From positions 8,737,371 through 8,801,370 of the forward strand of contig CM074185.1 in NCBI GenBank assembly GCA_037179385.1: a stretch of DNA of 64,000 nt, written 5' to 3'. The notes below the pieces were generated by a model, which worked only from the letters and a program-made list of their open reading frames with translations, did not search any database and was not told where the DNA came from. This stretch comes from Holothuria scabra (taxonomy: Eukaryota > Echinodermata > Holothuroidea > Aspidochirotida > Holothuriidae). Of this stretch, positions 11,551 through 23,600 are shown in pieces. Position 1 is the first letter of the stretch; the number at the start of each line of letters is the position of its first letter. Made by a program: the position numbers and the translations under genes.

Positions 11551-14500
11551 CCTTAGTTAATTTTATCATATTTCCAGGACAATTTTATCTTTTGAGGTGG
11601 TATGGCTTGACTGAATGAATCATGTCAAAGGGAGATTTTATCAGAGATTCTCAAAACAAGCTTTATTTTTTTGTTGATTAATTTTTCTGTGATGGTTTTC
11701 CAACTCTTGAAATATCCATTTTAAATCATGATTTTATTTTGTTAACAGAATTGGTTTTAATTGTTGCTTCAAGAACTTCAGCAAGATTTAACGAAAATGT
11801 CGGAGGTATATTAATACTTGGCTTGGGCCAGGGAATGACTTGAATTAAGTGTGCAATGATGAAAGTCAAAATTGTGGACCTCCTTTATTAAAAATTAAAT
11901 TGAGGTCTAAAGGATTTTTTAATATTAGCTGATAAACTTGAATACCCGGCCATAAATGCCTTCCTTACAAACGAAAACTTCTTTACACTCTGAGCAATAT
12001 TTAATTTATAGATGAGTCCAAACTTTCACATGAGCATAATTTTGAGCAAAATTGTTCAAGAATCACAGCATTGTTTTCATGCTAAAAAGCATAAATTCTC
12101 AATTCTTAGAACAGTGTCATCCTTAATGTATGTTGCATGTGGCTTTCTCATGGTATCACTTTTTTCCAGACTTTCATTCAGAATCATAACATTTGTGACA
12201 ATTTTTGCTTAATAATTCCAGAAATTGTTGTAGTCCCCTAAACCAATGCACTTTTCAAGTGTAAAATGAACCCTGTAATCCTCCCTGCAAGGTTGATCAA
12301 TGTTCAGTCCGACCCTTCCAAGATTGTTGTGCATTAATTGGCCCTTCTGTCATGATTTTGACCCAACATGTCATAGATGTTTACGCACATTCAGTGAAGA
12401 ATGCGACTCACCAGTACTGCACCTATCAGGGAACTTGGACACACCCCTTCATCACATCTTGAACAAACATGACGCACATTTGTCTCACCACTGACCGTTG
12501 GTCAGAGGGTGCATCTTGCAATTGATGAGTTCATAAGATCGATACACCTCTTGTGAGCAATCAACGAGCCTGACTGAAGTGCAGCTAAAATTTTTTGAAC
12601 AGACCAAATGGGTTATCTTGCATGAGCAAACTTGGTTACTCTTTATGCCTAACAGTACTCCTTACCACAGTGTAATTAGTTTATTATGCCACTACTTTTT
12701 GGCTAAAAGTGGTTTGTATTGTAAACATTATTGTGGACTAGCAAAAATACATTGTGTGCAGTGTTGTCGCAGGGCGGATCAGGCCTAACCCTGGAGCTTG
12801 CTGACTGGCGCCAAATATTGCAGGCATCAATCAAAGCAAAAATTCTTCAGAATTGTCTCCTTTGTTTCTCAAAACACATATACGTACATTAAAAAAGGAT
12901 ATAAAGAGTTTGTTTCACACTGATGAGCACTATGTCAAGCTTTGCATCCTTAACCCTTAACTGTGACACACCTCCATCACAACTCACAGAGCATCATTCA
13001 CATTGGAGGTAGTGTATGGTGAGGCTTATTTGTCAGTTTAGAAAAGTAGCGGTCACTCAAATTGTTCCTGTGGCCACCCAAACTGTGTATTGTCATTCAC
13101 ATTTAATGACTTTTGGAAAGTCACATCTTCATACAATTCAAACTCCTCTGATGTCAAATAGCGAACTTGATGACTCAGCCATCAAAGCTTAAATGATGAC
13201 TTAAATGATGGCTTAAATGACTGTTTTGCTGCTCTGTGTTGGTGCTACAAATGGATTTCTATCAATATCAAAATTTTGTATTATAGCTACAGTTTCAAGG
13301 CAGCTGCCAATTTCAGTATTTTGAAATTGATTATACCTCTGGCTAAAGGCTGGTTAAGAGATCCTACATGAAAAGTCCACATGGTCATACATTTGACCAT
13401 TAGCATGGTCATACGAATGTAAGGCTATGGCTTTGACCACATGTATGATCGTGCAGAAGTCAGGGGCAGTTGGGAAGGGGTAAGGAAGAGGTCTAATTTA
13501 ATTCATTGGTGACTACTATCGTAACTACTTAAACATTTAAGTATGCAACCTGTGAGTTCTAAAAATCATGAGTGTAATAATGTAATTACTGTATTTTGCC
13601 AAAATATTGTGTGAATGTAAGCCGTCTTTGTCCGTGTATCAGCTGTTTGTGTCATTGATTAGACACAAATTACGGTAGATTGTAAATTTTCTTTAGATCA
13701 GTACCATAGAACAAATTCAAGCCAGGGTTCAAGTAGATTCAAGCTTTAACAGAAACCTGGCCACTATGTTTGATTAATAAGAGGTATTTGGGGTGATGTT
13801 TTTTAAGTTGCAATTCAGCTATTTGGTATTGTTCGTGACATAAAAAGGACTTTCTCTTTAACAATAACCAATTTTATTAAGATTGTATTATTTGACATAA
13901 TGATTGATATTCAATTAGTCCAAGTTGGTGTGTTGAAGACTTGTTGGCAACTTTTGTTGCACAGTCTCCTGTACACTGCCCAACTAAAGTCTGACACGAC
14001 ACAACAGTCTGTATGTTTGACTCACATATTACAGTGAAATATTCTCACTAATTTGACCCTTATGATGCAAGCAGCAGCGTTTTTCACTTTGAGGGGGATT
14101 CAAAATAGAAGAGTGTCTTCCTTGGATTTCATCAGCTGACATTGTAGATAGTCATGGCACTCCATTAGGTTAATATTAATGAGGGTGTGAGGGGGGGGGA
14201 GAATTGGATACAAACAGTAGGGACTGTGTTCAAGTAAAAGTGGAGAGTACCTGCAGCTTAAATTCAGAATTATAATGACTAAAGAAAGCTTTACTTCAGT
14301 GAGAATGCTCTTCTATTTTCAATCACCCTAACTGCAGCCTTGAACTTTGTGACGGTTCAGTTATGTGTTTTATTCAGGCACAAAGGTGGTGGGCTCTATG
14401 AAACTTTTTTTCTTTTTTGTACTATTCCAGATGGAGAGAAAAATGTTCCTGATAATAGTGTAAATAGAAAATAATTGTAAAGCAGACCAGAACTGTTGAT

Positions 14501-15127
14501 TTTAATTGCTGGTGTCTATAATATAACACAGGGATATACATTACAAGAGTAATAGGGCTTGGAAATATCTACTTCTTAGTCAAATGTTGAAGCATTCTGT
14601 GCTCCAGTGGAGTTCTGAGATATTTCTTCATTTTTTCCCCACTTTGGAGTATAATTTGGTTTTCTAGTTCAACAAGTGCAGCTTGACTGATCTATCATAA
14701 GTGTACCTTCTTTAGTTTGAAGGGACTAGAAGTGGACCACTTTTCACCTTAAACCAAATGGATATTACTTTGTATTTAAAGCAAGATGTTACATTTTCTG
14801 CTGCTGCCTGAAGGAAGGGAACAATGCATTTTGGGATGGAAGGTTGGGTTTGGGTCAGATGAAGGTGGTATTTCATTGGGCGTTACTTATTTTTCATTGT
14901 TTCTTATGTATTCTGTATCAAATATTTTGTTTAAGGTTTTCTTGTCTTATCTCTTTGACAGAGTTAAGTCAACCAAAGTATGTATAAGTTGTTTTATAGA
15001 GAAAAAAAGTTTTCTTTTATCATTCAAAATATATTTTAATTAAGTTTACAGTTTGTCCCAAGTAATTCTTTCTAAACTGAATGTTTTCTCCTTGTTCCTG
15101 TATTGAATGTACCTTATTTTAAATAAA
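11551..15127 (+). other. Probable EDEM3 3'UTR region
   Basis: This AT-rich stretch has no credible gene. Candidate polyadenylation signals are ATTAAA at 11887-11892 and 11894-11899, and AATAAA at 15122-15127. The last would mean a 3.6-kb 3'UTR. I cannot choose between them from sequence alone. Confidence 0.35.
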
Positions 15128-15723
15128 CATGACTTTATGTGCTCATGCCTGCAATTTTAGTGTAGAGAAACAGTTACTATATGGCATTAGTCTCTGGTGA
15201 CGTGGAAAAAAAGAGGTTCTTATGTACTGCCTTCTTGAAAGAGGGTTTTAAGCTAAGCTATAGCTTTGATATAGATGAATCTGAACAGTCAAGTGATGGT
15301 CTGATTTGATCAGGCATAACTGGGGTCTATCAGCTTTTATCTTTCTATTTCTTTGCTTACCTGGATCATGTATAATTGTACTTTAAAATACCTCTTTGTT
15401 ACCTCAGTTTCACAAAATATGAGAGTTTAAAATTGCATGTTGACAATTAGAGTTAGACAATGTAAGGCTGATATATTGCACTTCTGACAGACTTCACCAT
15501 CTGATCGGATTCGTCTATATTGAAGGGGATACTTTATCTTAAATCTTAAGCAGCACATATAGGAATTAAAGTTACTATAAAGGATGCACAGATTTTTCCT
15601 TCGTTTCCAATAGAATAACTTTTTTGCTTAAACTGTTCAAACAAGTAGATAGTTTTAAGTCATGTCACAAATAGGAATTTGAAACCGCAATGTTTTAGGG
15701 CAAGCCTTTATGTACAGAGTAAG

Positions 15724-15813
15724 GCAAACAAGCCAGCGAGCCACCACTGGAAAAATGGCCATGGCCGGCTCGAACCAATAGGTTGGAAACTAGACCATAA
15801 AACTCCAGCTAAT
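15724..15813 (+). mobile_element. SINE, 5'-truncated
   Basis: Only the 3' body is present: CCACTGGAAAAATGGCCATG, GCCGGCTCGA, GGTTGGAAACT and the CATAAAACTCCA end. Confidence 0.75.
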
Positions 15814-17914
15814 TAACTGTATGTACATGCCAGGATTACCCTCAAACATGAAAATGAAATACAAGCATATGAACAGCTTCCATGACATCAGATGAGAAGG
15901 GTCTGTACTCGTATCAGTGATATTGACTAGGTTTCGTGCTGCATTCAGACAAGCTTTATGTCTGTCATATGCTAATTTTGAGCCTATGTATATTTGAAAT
16001 GTGAGATGTTTTACTGTTTTAAAGAAGATTCCTGATAGTTCACCAATTTTAATAGATCAAAATAACAAAATAGCTAGTTTAATTTGCTGAGCTCATTTCC
16101 TTAAAGGCTGATGTAATCCTAGATCTGTATATGGGCATGAAAGGTATTGGTACTTCACCGTCAGAATATTTATAAAAAAAATGTGAATATATTGTTTGTG
16201 ATAACCATGTTTTATCAGTAACATGACAAATGCCACTAATGGCCAATGCTTGCAAACCTGAGGGTGTAAATCTATAATCCAGCTGTCATTATACTTTTAA
16301 ACCATGGAGATATTACTCCATCCATGATACCTCAATGCTTAAAGTGCAAATGTTGTTGATATATTTATGGCATTTCGTCAATGATTTTATCACTGTGCTG
16401 CAGTATGGTACTGACGTTATTGAAGCGTGTACTGCTTCTGCGCCTGTTGGCCAAGATCATGCGTAGTATCTGTTCTTTTCATCCAGTCTAGAAAGGAGCC
16501 ACTCATGACAGAACAGCTCCTCCGCCAGAGTCAATAGAACTGTAGAAAAAGCAGAGGTACTGATGTTCCATCAGAACCTATTTTGCTACTTAATCTTGAC
16601 ATTATGTGATCAAAACAGATGTTTTCTCTTGTATTCTGAAAATTGGGCACCTTCCCAGGGGGAGAGGGCAGGCCTGTTTCCAGGAGAGAATAGTTGAGTA
16701 TCTTTGGCTTACTATCAACAGCCTTCATCAATCACATTTTAAGGTAATAATGTCTTTGCATAATGTGCTCTGGTATTCCGACAGGCCTGTATCTCAGAAT
16801 CAAAAGGACAGGAGAGAAGGGGTCATCACTGATTCTTGACCATCTGTTATCATATATGTCATCATCTCATTGTTTTAAACTAGTTGTATTTTGTTGTTAA
16901 AGCTGCCGTTTTTCTTATTGAATCCTGCAAACATCTAAAATACATTGAATGGTCTTGTGCACCTAGCAATCACGTGTATGTGTGTCATCCTCGCTAGTGC
17001 CCTTCTCTCTTCATTATTTTTAAACCATAACCCTGGTTACAGGCCTGGTATGGATTGTCGTATCATTGTTATTGTAGTGTGAAATAATCACTTATTGTAT
17101 TTATTAGCTAACACAGGTGGTTTAGCATTGTTTGAGGAATTAAGGTGCTCTGTCTTTTGTTTTGAAGAAAGCCAGTGAAGTTATCAAAGTAATAAATAAT
17201 TACATCATAAAACAAAGGTTTATTTTTTTGTTTCTCACTTGCTGGCAATTGATTTGTGTCATTTCTGTGAAATGATTTTCCATAAGCAGGGTTTCTCTGT
17301 TCAGGGTTGTTACTAGGGTCTCATGTTTAGGGGCATGTCATTGTCCCCAATTGGACTGGCTGGATGCTTGCCCAGCTGAATGGAGGAGCCACCAGGCCAG
17401 TTTTGGACGAGGATGAGACTGAAGATTATTTAAGCGGAGTGCCACTATTGGTTGACAGGAAGTGCACACAAAATCCTTGCCACTGATGATATAATGCCCT
17501 GCACGCTACCTTTTTGAAGTGAAATTTGTTTCTAAATCTAAACTTTTAGGAGCTTGAACATAAAAAGAGCATCAGTGATCAGCATAGACATATGGGAATA
17601 TTTAAGTTTTTGGTTTTCAGCAGAGCTCCACCTACATAAAAATTCAAAAAATTGGCCCCTCAGATGGCCAGGAATAATGTTTCCCAGACTTACAGGTTGA
17701 GTCCCTATTTTTTTTTTCATTTTTTCTTTTTTTTGTCCTTTTTCAATAAAATGCTTGCTTCAAAATAAGTTAACAAACTGCAGAGTGATCAGAAATTTTA
17801 AAAAATATTTTGCTGGAAAGATTAAGCACAGAATCAACATTGGTTGGTGCAGAGTGTAGAGAACATTTGAAAAATTGCAACCCATGCTTGTAAGGAACAT
17901 CTCTAGTCTTTATT

Positions 17915-18290
17915 GGTTCCTTGTGTAACAAAGGAACCTATGAAGTCACCCTTTGCATATGTATGTGTGTATGTGCGTGTGTCTGTGGTTGTGACACTTG
18001 TCAAACTTGGTACATAGATGCCCCATAGTGAGAGGAAGAACCCTATTGTTTTTGATGGTGGTCAAAGGTCATCTGGGGTCACCAGGGGTCAAGGTCTGAA
18101 AACCTTTTTAACACAATATTTCAAGATAGAAAACTTGGATGAACATGTTTAGTATGTGGATGCAATATGGTCAAAAGGTGGGTGCCTATTGATTTCTCAT
18201 GCAGTATGAAGATGCACGTTATGATAAGAGAAGATGGTCCCTATCTTTGTTGGTGGAGTTCAAAGGTCATCTAGTGTAACAAAAATATTT
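17915..18290 (-). mobile_element. Pearl/HINE-like element, copy A
   Basis: On the minus strand the element ends in a hairpin (17915-17938, GGTTCCTTG...CAAAGGAACC). Next to it is a degenerate TG/CA microsatellite (17958-17990), then core repeats with AGGTCA-type half-sites (GTCAAAGGTCATCTGGGGTC). It has the same layout as the 29-kb and 33-kb copies. The far end is not resolved. Confidence 0.6.
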
Positions 18291-19471
18291 TTGCACATGC
18301 TAGTTTACTGTATTATTTGAGTGAGAAGATAATGTACATGATGCTGTTATTTGAAATGGAACATATATGTATAATGGAAACCTCAACCCATTTTTGCATT
18401 CTGGTTTCAAATGAATGGCTGTGGAGGAGTTTCTAGAACCAGCCGCAAAAGCTTTAGCTTGGCAGTATGTGAGTTCTTTTGATGCCAGGGAAAAGCGTGT
18501 TTGGAACCCCGAGGGTTCTCAACCATTCTGTCTATGTGTCTGTTCAGAAAGGAGAAGAAAATACAACAAATGTTATTTTGCTTTCATTCGAGATGAAAAT
18601 ATATAACCTTTGATGTAACATTGAAAAGAAAATAATATCATTGCACAGAATTTGACTTGAGATGACAGGATAATATAATATTGGAATGTTTCTATGAGGC
18701 AATTATAGGTGAAGAGTCATAAATAGAGTTCTTGGTAAATGTAAAAATCAAAGACTTGTGTTGGTAGAGGCAGGAATGGTGGAATACAGCTAGATATACT
18801 TGTGTACTTTTTGGCATGCCATAAAACCTGACAGTGGAAGAACTTGAAATGTAAGGGGGTGCACACCATTAACATTACACTTAATATTCATCTTGTTAAT
18901 AGTAGAATACCCAGTCAAGAAAGCCCCTGGCCTCAAAAAAAAATTTCCTTTCCAGTCAAGATCTTTACTCTAGATAATGGTAGTATCTGACCAGAAAGGG
19001 AATTTCTGTTATATAGATATATCATTTTGGATTTTGAAGAAATGGGGTAACGTCTAAGTACAATTGTTGTCAATATTGGGTAGTATGATTAGTTCTTTGC
19101 TGCTGATGTTTGCAGTATTTCCAAAAATTTAAAAAAGTTCCCTTACCTATCCAAAAGGAGTGACACATTATCTGGAGGGGTGATTAAAACAGTTATCAAA
19201 AAGGATCAACAAACTATTTGGAGGAATCATTAAAACAGTATGGGGGATGTAGCACTCTGTTTTTAGCCTAAATACTGCTGAAGTTCCGCTCAAGCTAAAA
19301 GTCATATGAAATTGTGAAGTATCCCAGCTGTTCCCTGGCAACTCAGCTTGCCGGAATATTTTAACATTCTGCTTGATGATTTCACTTGGGAATAAACAAT
19401 CCAACTTTTTTGGTTTTGAAAATCCCTCAAGTTTTGGCAAGATACAGAAGCAAATATATATGTGGCTACCA

Positions 19472-20691
19472 TTACTCTTGTGTCAAGTCTTTTTCCTTAT
19501 TTGAACGAGACTTTTTGAAACCCAAGAACGAGAAAATCCATTCGATAAATACCCTAACTACATCCCTGTGGTCTGCGTGCTCTTTAGAGTGCAACTGCGC
19601 CTTCATGAATGATTCCACTATGAACATAATTAGTAGATTCATGAATATGTAAATTAGGGCAAAATTCATAAAGACAAAAAACAATGACCCAAGGACTGGG
19701 TAATCTTCGACAACTTCAAGGAATTGATCAAATCCACCGCTAACAAATAAAAACATTGATTCCAAGGAAGAGATGAGGGTGTAGAAGAAAAAGATAGAAC
19801 GGCCAAACCAGAAATAAGCAAGGCCTGATGCTGAGAACAGTGTTATACACACTACCAGTAGAAACATACCAAATTTTCTGGACAAGAAATGCAACGTCAT
19901 TTGCATCAAATATATACTTCGATTATAGCGGAGAATTTTAGCACATTTCAGAGAGGAAAGGAATACAATGTAGGCTACGAGGTAGTTAAACATTTGATTG
20001 ATATAGGCTGCAGTGTAAAAACTCCAGAAGCTGTCTTTTTGTTCTACATAATTTTGTATAACACCCCACAAATGTACAAGCCAAAAGATGTAGACCCCTG
20101 CAGCTGATAAAGATAAGAGAATGATCACTGCTGTCATAAGATTCCAAAAGTCCCAGTAATTTTGGCGATGTTTTCGGTATTTTTGAACTTCTATCAGAAT
20201 AACCACTAATATTACAGCAATATACACACTTTCTAGACTAAGACTGATTTTATCATAAAGTGTACGCAAGTCTAGAGGTCGCATGACTTGAAACGCAAAC
20301 GATGCAGTATATGGTCCTGTGGCAAGCTTTTCAAATAGTATACTGCAAATGCACAGCAGATTTGTGTGCGGGTTGAACATGTTCCACTCAATACACACTG
20401 CCCTCATCCTTCCATCAATCCATCCTAGCTCCTCAATAAAGTCAAGTTGACCAAAAGCTGATTCCAAAGTTGTCCCCAAGTACACAGAATAACCTCCTCT
20501 ATCTTGAGATCCCCAAGTTAACTTTGAGGCAAAACTGCCCTGCAGGATCTCTGCAGAATGGTAGACCCAAGGTGAAGATTCCATATCGGTTGTGTTGCCG
20601 ATTACCCATGATGCGTTGTAGCTGTTTGTATCTGGAGTCCTCTGACAGTTGGTCACAAATGGCTTCATGAGTTGATGGATTTTACATTTTT
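19472..20691 (-). CDS. PKD1-like terminal exon: TOP domain and channel core
   Basis: Acceptor ...ttttacag; stop TAA at 19474-19472 (minus strand). About 406 codons. It holds the rest of the TOP domain (WIDGRMRAVCIEWNMFNPHT) and the voltage-sensor-like helices (VYIAVILVVILIEVQKY, LMTAVIILLSLSAAGVYIFW). It continues with the S4-like LKCAKILRYN, a pore-loop candidate (FLFVSGGFDQFLEVVEDYPV) and the last helix (FVFMNFALIYIFMNLLIMFI). The tail is only about 45 residues, basic, and has no coiled coil. Confidence 0.96.
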
Positions 20692-23600
20692 CTGTAAAAT
20701 AAAAACTGCAATTTTGAAGGTTTCACACTTTTAAGAATAATTCCATGAAATATATAAAACCAGTTATGCTGGGCAACTTTTTGTAAAGATGAAATGGCAG
20801 CTGGAATGGTATTCTTCCCTCCCCTGCCAATATGCCTAATTAAAGCCACCTTCCAAAAATGAAACAAATACATATTCTTATAATAGTGAAGGCATATTTT
20901 CTAAAACGAGCCCTTTTTCAAATCAAACTGATTTAATGTCTTTAGGAAGACACTCTCCTAAACCTACCCCCCCCCCCTTCCTCCTGTTACCATATGTGGA
21001 TCTGTTTACACCTGTAAACAATATCGCTGTGTGTGATTCTCTGCATAAGTAAAGTATGGAAAACAAGCTAGTGAGCCACAACTGGAAAAAAGGCCATGGC
21101 CGGCTCGACTTGAACCAATAGGTTGGAAACTGGGCTGTAAAACTATCTAACTAACTAACTCTAAACAATATCACTTGAAGTACCGGTAAAAAGAAGAATC
21201 CGAGACACTTACCTGAACTATATCTCAGCTGGCGTATTCTAGGACCACCAACCCGGAAAGCCAAGTCATTCTCCATGAATCCATCCTCACCCCCAAACAA
21301 GACTGGAACAAAGGTCTCTCTCATCCACTCCATGAGATCTTTAGATGTGGTAATCTTATTGGTATGATAAAATTTAAAACAAAACTAGAGTCAAATGTTA
21401 TACAGTAATAAAGCAAAGGGAAGGATAAACCAGAAATTTAAAGACCAAACCCATTAACCAATGGTAGGTACTTGACCTTGAATTTTTATATTTTCCAGGA
21501 CATACCTATGCAAATAATTATAATATTTCAAAACGCTGCAACAGTTTCACAGTAGCCATATCTAAAATTACACTTCTTTTTTGGAAGAAGATTAAAGCTG
21601 GTGAAATTATTTCATCAGTTCAAGGCAAAAGACATTACAGGATTTCAGTCTTTGGATTCAATACTCAATCTCCTATGTAATCTAACTCAGAGCACACAGT
21701 AGGTTAAGGACTAAAATTTAATGGCACTGATAAATGGACATTCCTCTCAAGCCCAATGAATGCTGACAAAATTTGCACTTTTTATTTTTGATTTGATTTC
21801 CATGTTTCTTTCTTTACATGCATAATGATACTAATGAAACACAGAGATACACTGTGTCTAATGACAAACCAATTTGTGACAAATGGTTGTCCTAATCTTT
21901 TGCTGTAATAATCTAAATGACTTCAAGATGACTAAACAAACTTCTAAAATTTAAATTTTGGAAATAAATATATGAGGAAATTTTAGAAATGGATGGACGA
22001 ATAAAAGACACAAACATCATCAGACAAGGAAAGTAACAATAGGAGAGTTTGGTAATTCATTGGGGGTAGGATGGAATTGTGCAGCACAGCTAGCATGGTA
22101 TACACAAACTAAGCTCAGCACAGTGTATTGTATTCTCTTGTTTTAGTGCAGTATATGCATACAACACTAAGCATATATCTAAGTGTCTAGCAAACGCAAA
22201 CTATGGCAGATTAGAATGCAATTATTTGCACCAAAAAGAAATTGATCAATGCAAAACATTCCAACAAAGGTAACTGTCAGTAGCATCTGACACCCTTACA
22301 TGTAATTAATAAAATGTAAAGAAGCATGTTAAACACCCAACAGCTTTTGTATTCCCCACACCTTGACGCACAGCAGACACTGTTTCAACATTTACCTCAA
22401 ATACATTTTAAAAGTCCTGCTTTTTTTTAAAAGGAGGGTTTAAGGTCATATCAAGTTTTAATATGTTAGAGGGGTACTCATTGTAAGCATTTCAGTGAAA
22501 TTTGCATTGAAATCTGATGTGTGCCAGAGGTTCTCAAGATATGAGCAAATACAGTTGTCACATTTTCAGCAAACAGTGAACTTGAAGCAAGCACATATGA
22601 CATCATATCCCCACATTGGTGGACAGTCTTCTGTTTTTCTTTAAAATTTACAGCCTGTTTTCTTCTCAACGGTCCCATATTATCAAAATGTGATTGCATA
22701 AGTAGCATGAGAACTTTTCACACTTAACGAAAGGGAACAAAGCATTTCTTGTCAATGTGAGGAAGCGACATAATCTCTGCTGCCCTCAATCTCACTTTTG
22801 AACACAAATCTAGTAACTTCATTTGCTGGTATCTCGACAAGTACATGTCCGATTTGAATGCCGGGAAATTTCACCACACTGAGTAGATTTAGTTCTTCTT
22901 TTACATGTGAAAATAAATTTTTTGCTTAAACTCCCCCATCAATACACTTCTATGCAAATAAATCCTGAAACATTGAGTCCAAAAAATGGTAGAGATGATT
23001 TTTCAGTCATCTTGCTTTGTCCCTTATCTTAATTTTCTATCTTGTAAAATTGGCAACCACAATTCAAATGTTTGTGAATAAATATCTACCTCCTCTATGT
23101 CCTCTGTGAAAGCATTTTCCAAAGCTTGTTTCATGAGGAATGTGTTTGGGTCTCGCTGCATATAGGCAATTTCCAGGACGAGAAAAGTAAAGGCTATCTG
23201 TCCGAGCAAGGCCTTCAACATAGAGTACATCTTGGCTTGAGCAAGACGCTTCTGGCGGGCCTTTTCAATCCTTTTTGCAGGTGGAGGAGTATAAAAGTGA
23301 CTCTTACGAAGCTGTTGGAGTGGTATATCAAGATTACCACCTCTTGATATCACTAAAAGAACAAACAATGGATATAACTGAAAGGTTAATGGTGAAATAA
23401 AATTCAATTTTTGGGGGAAAATACTTATTAAGCCCCGTCCACACTATGCGACACGACTTATTGCAACAAGACTGTCTTTTCATGGTGAGCGACTGATGAC
23501 TAACTTGTGTTTAAAGCGTAGTTTCCACATTGTGCAACAAGTCGCAGGTCCATGAAGCGATTTACACAAAATTCTAACATTTAATATACTCTTAACATGT

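Larger units (their letters stand above)
15128..19471. other. Intergenic spacer and 3'UTR of the polycystin-like gene
   Basis: The stretch lies between two converging genes. It holds a truncated SINE at 15724-15813 and a Pearl-like repeat near 17915-18290. The open frames in it (for example 18415-18606) have no recognisable domain. No clear poly(A) signal for the minus-strand gene stands out. Confidence 0.5.
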
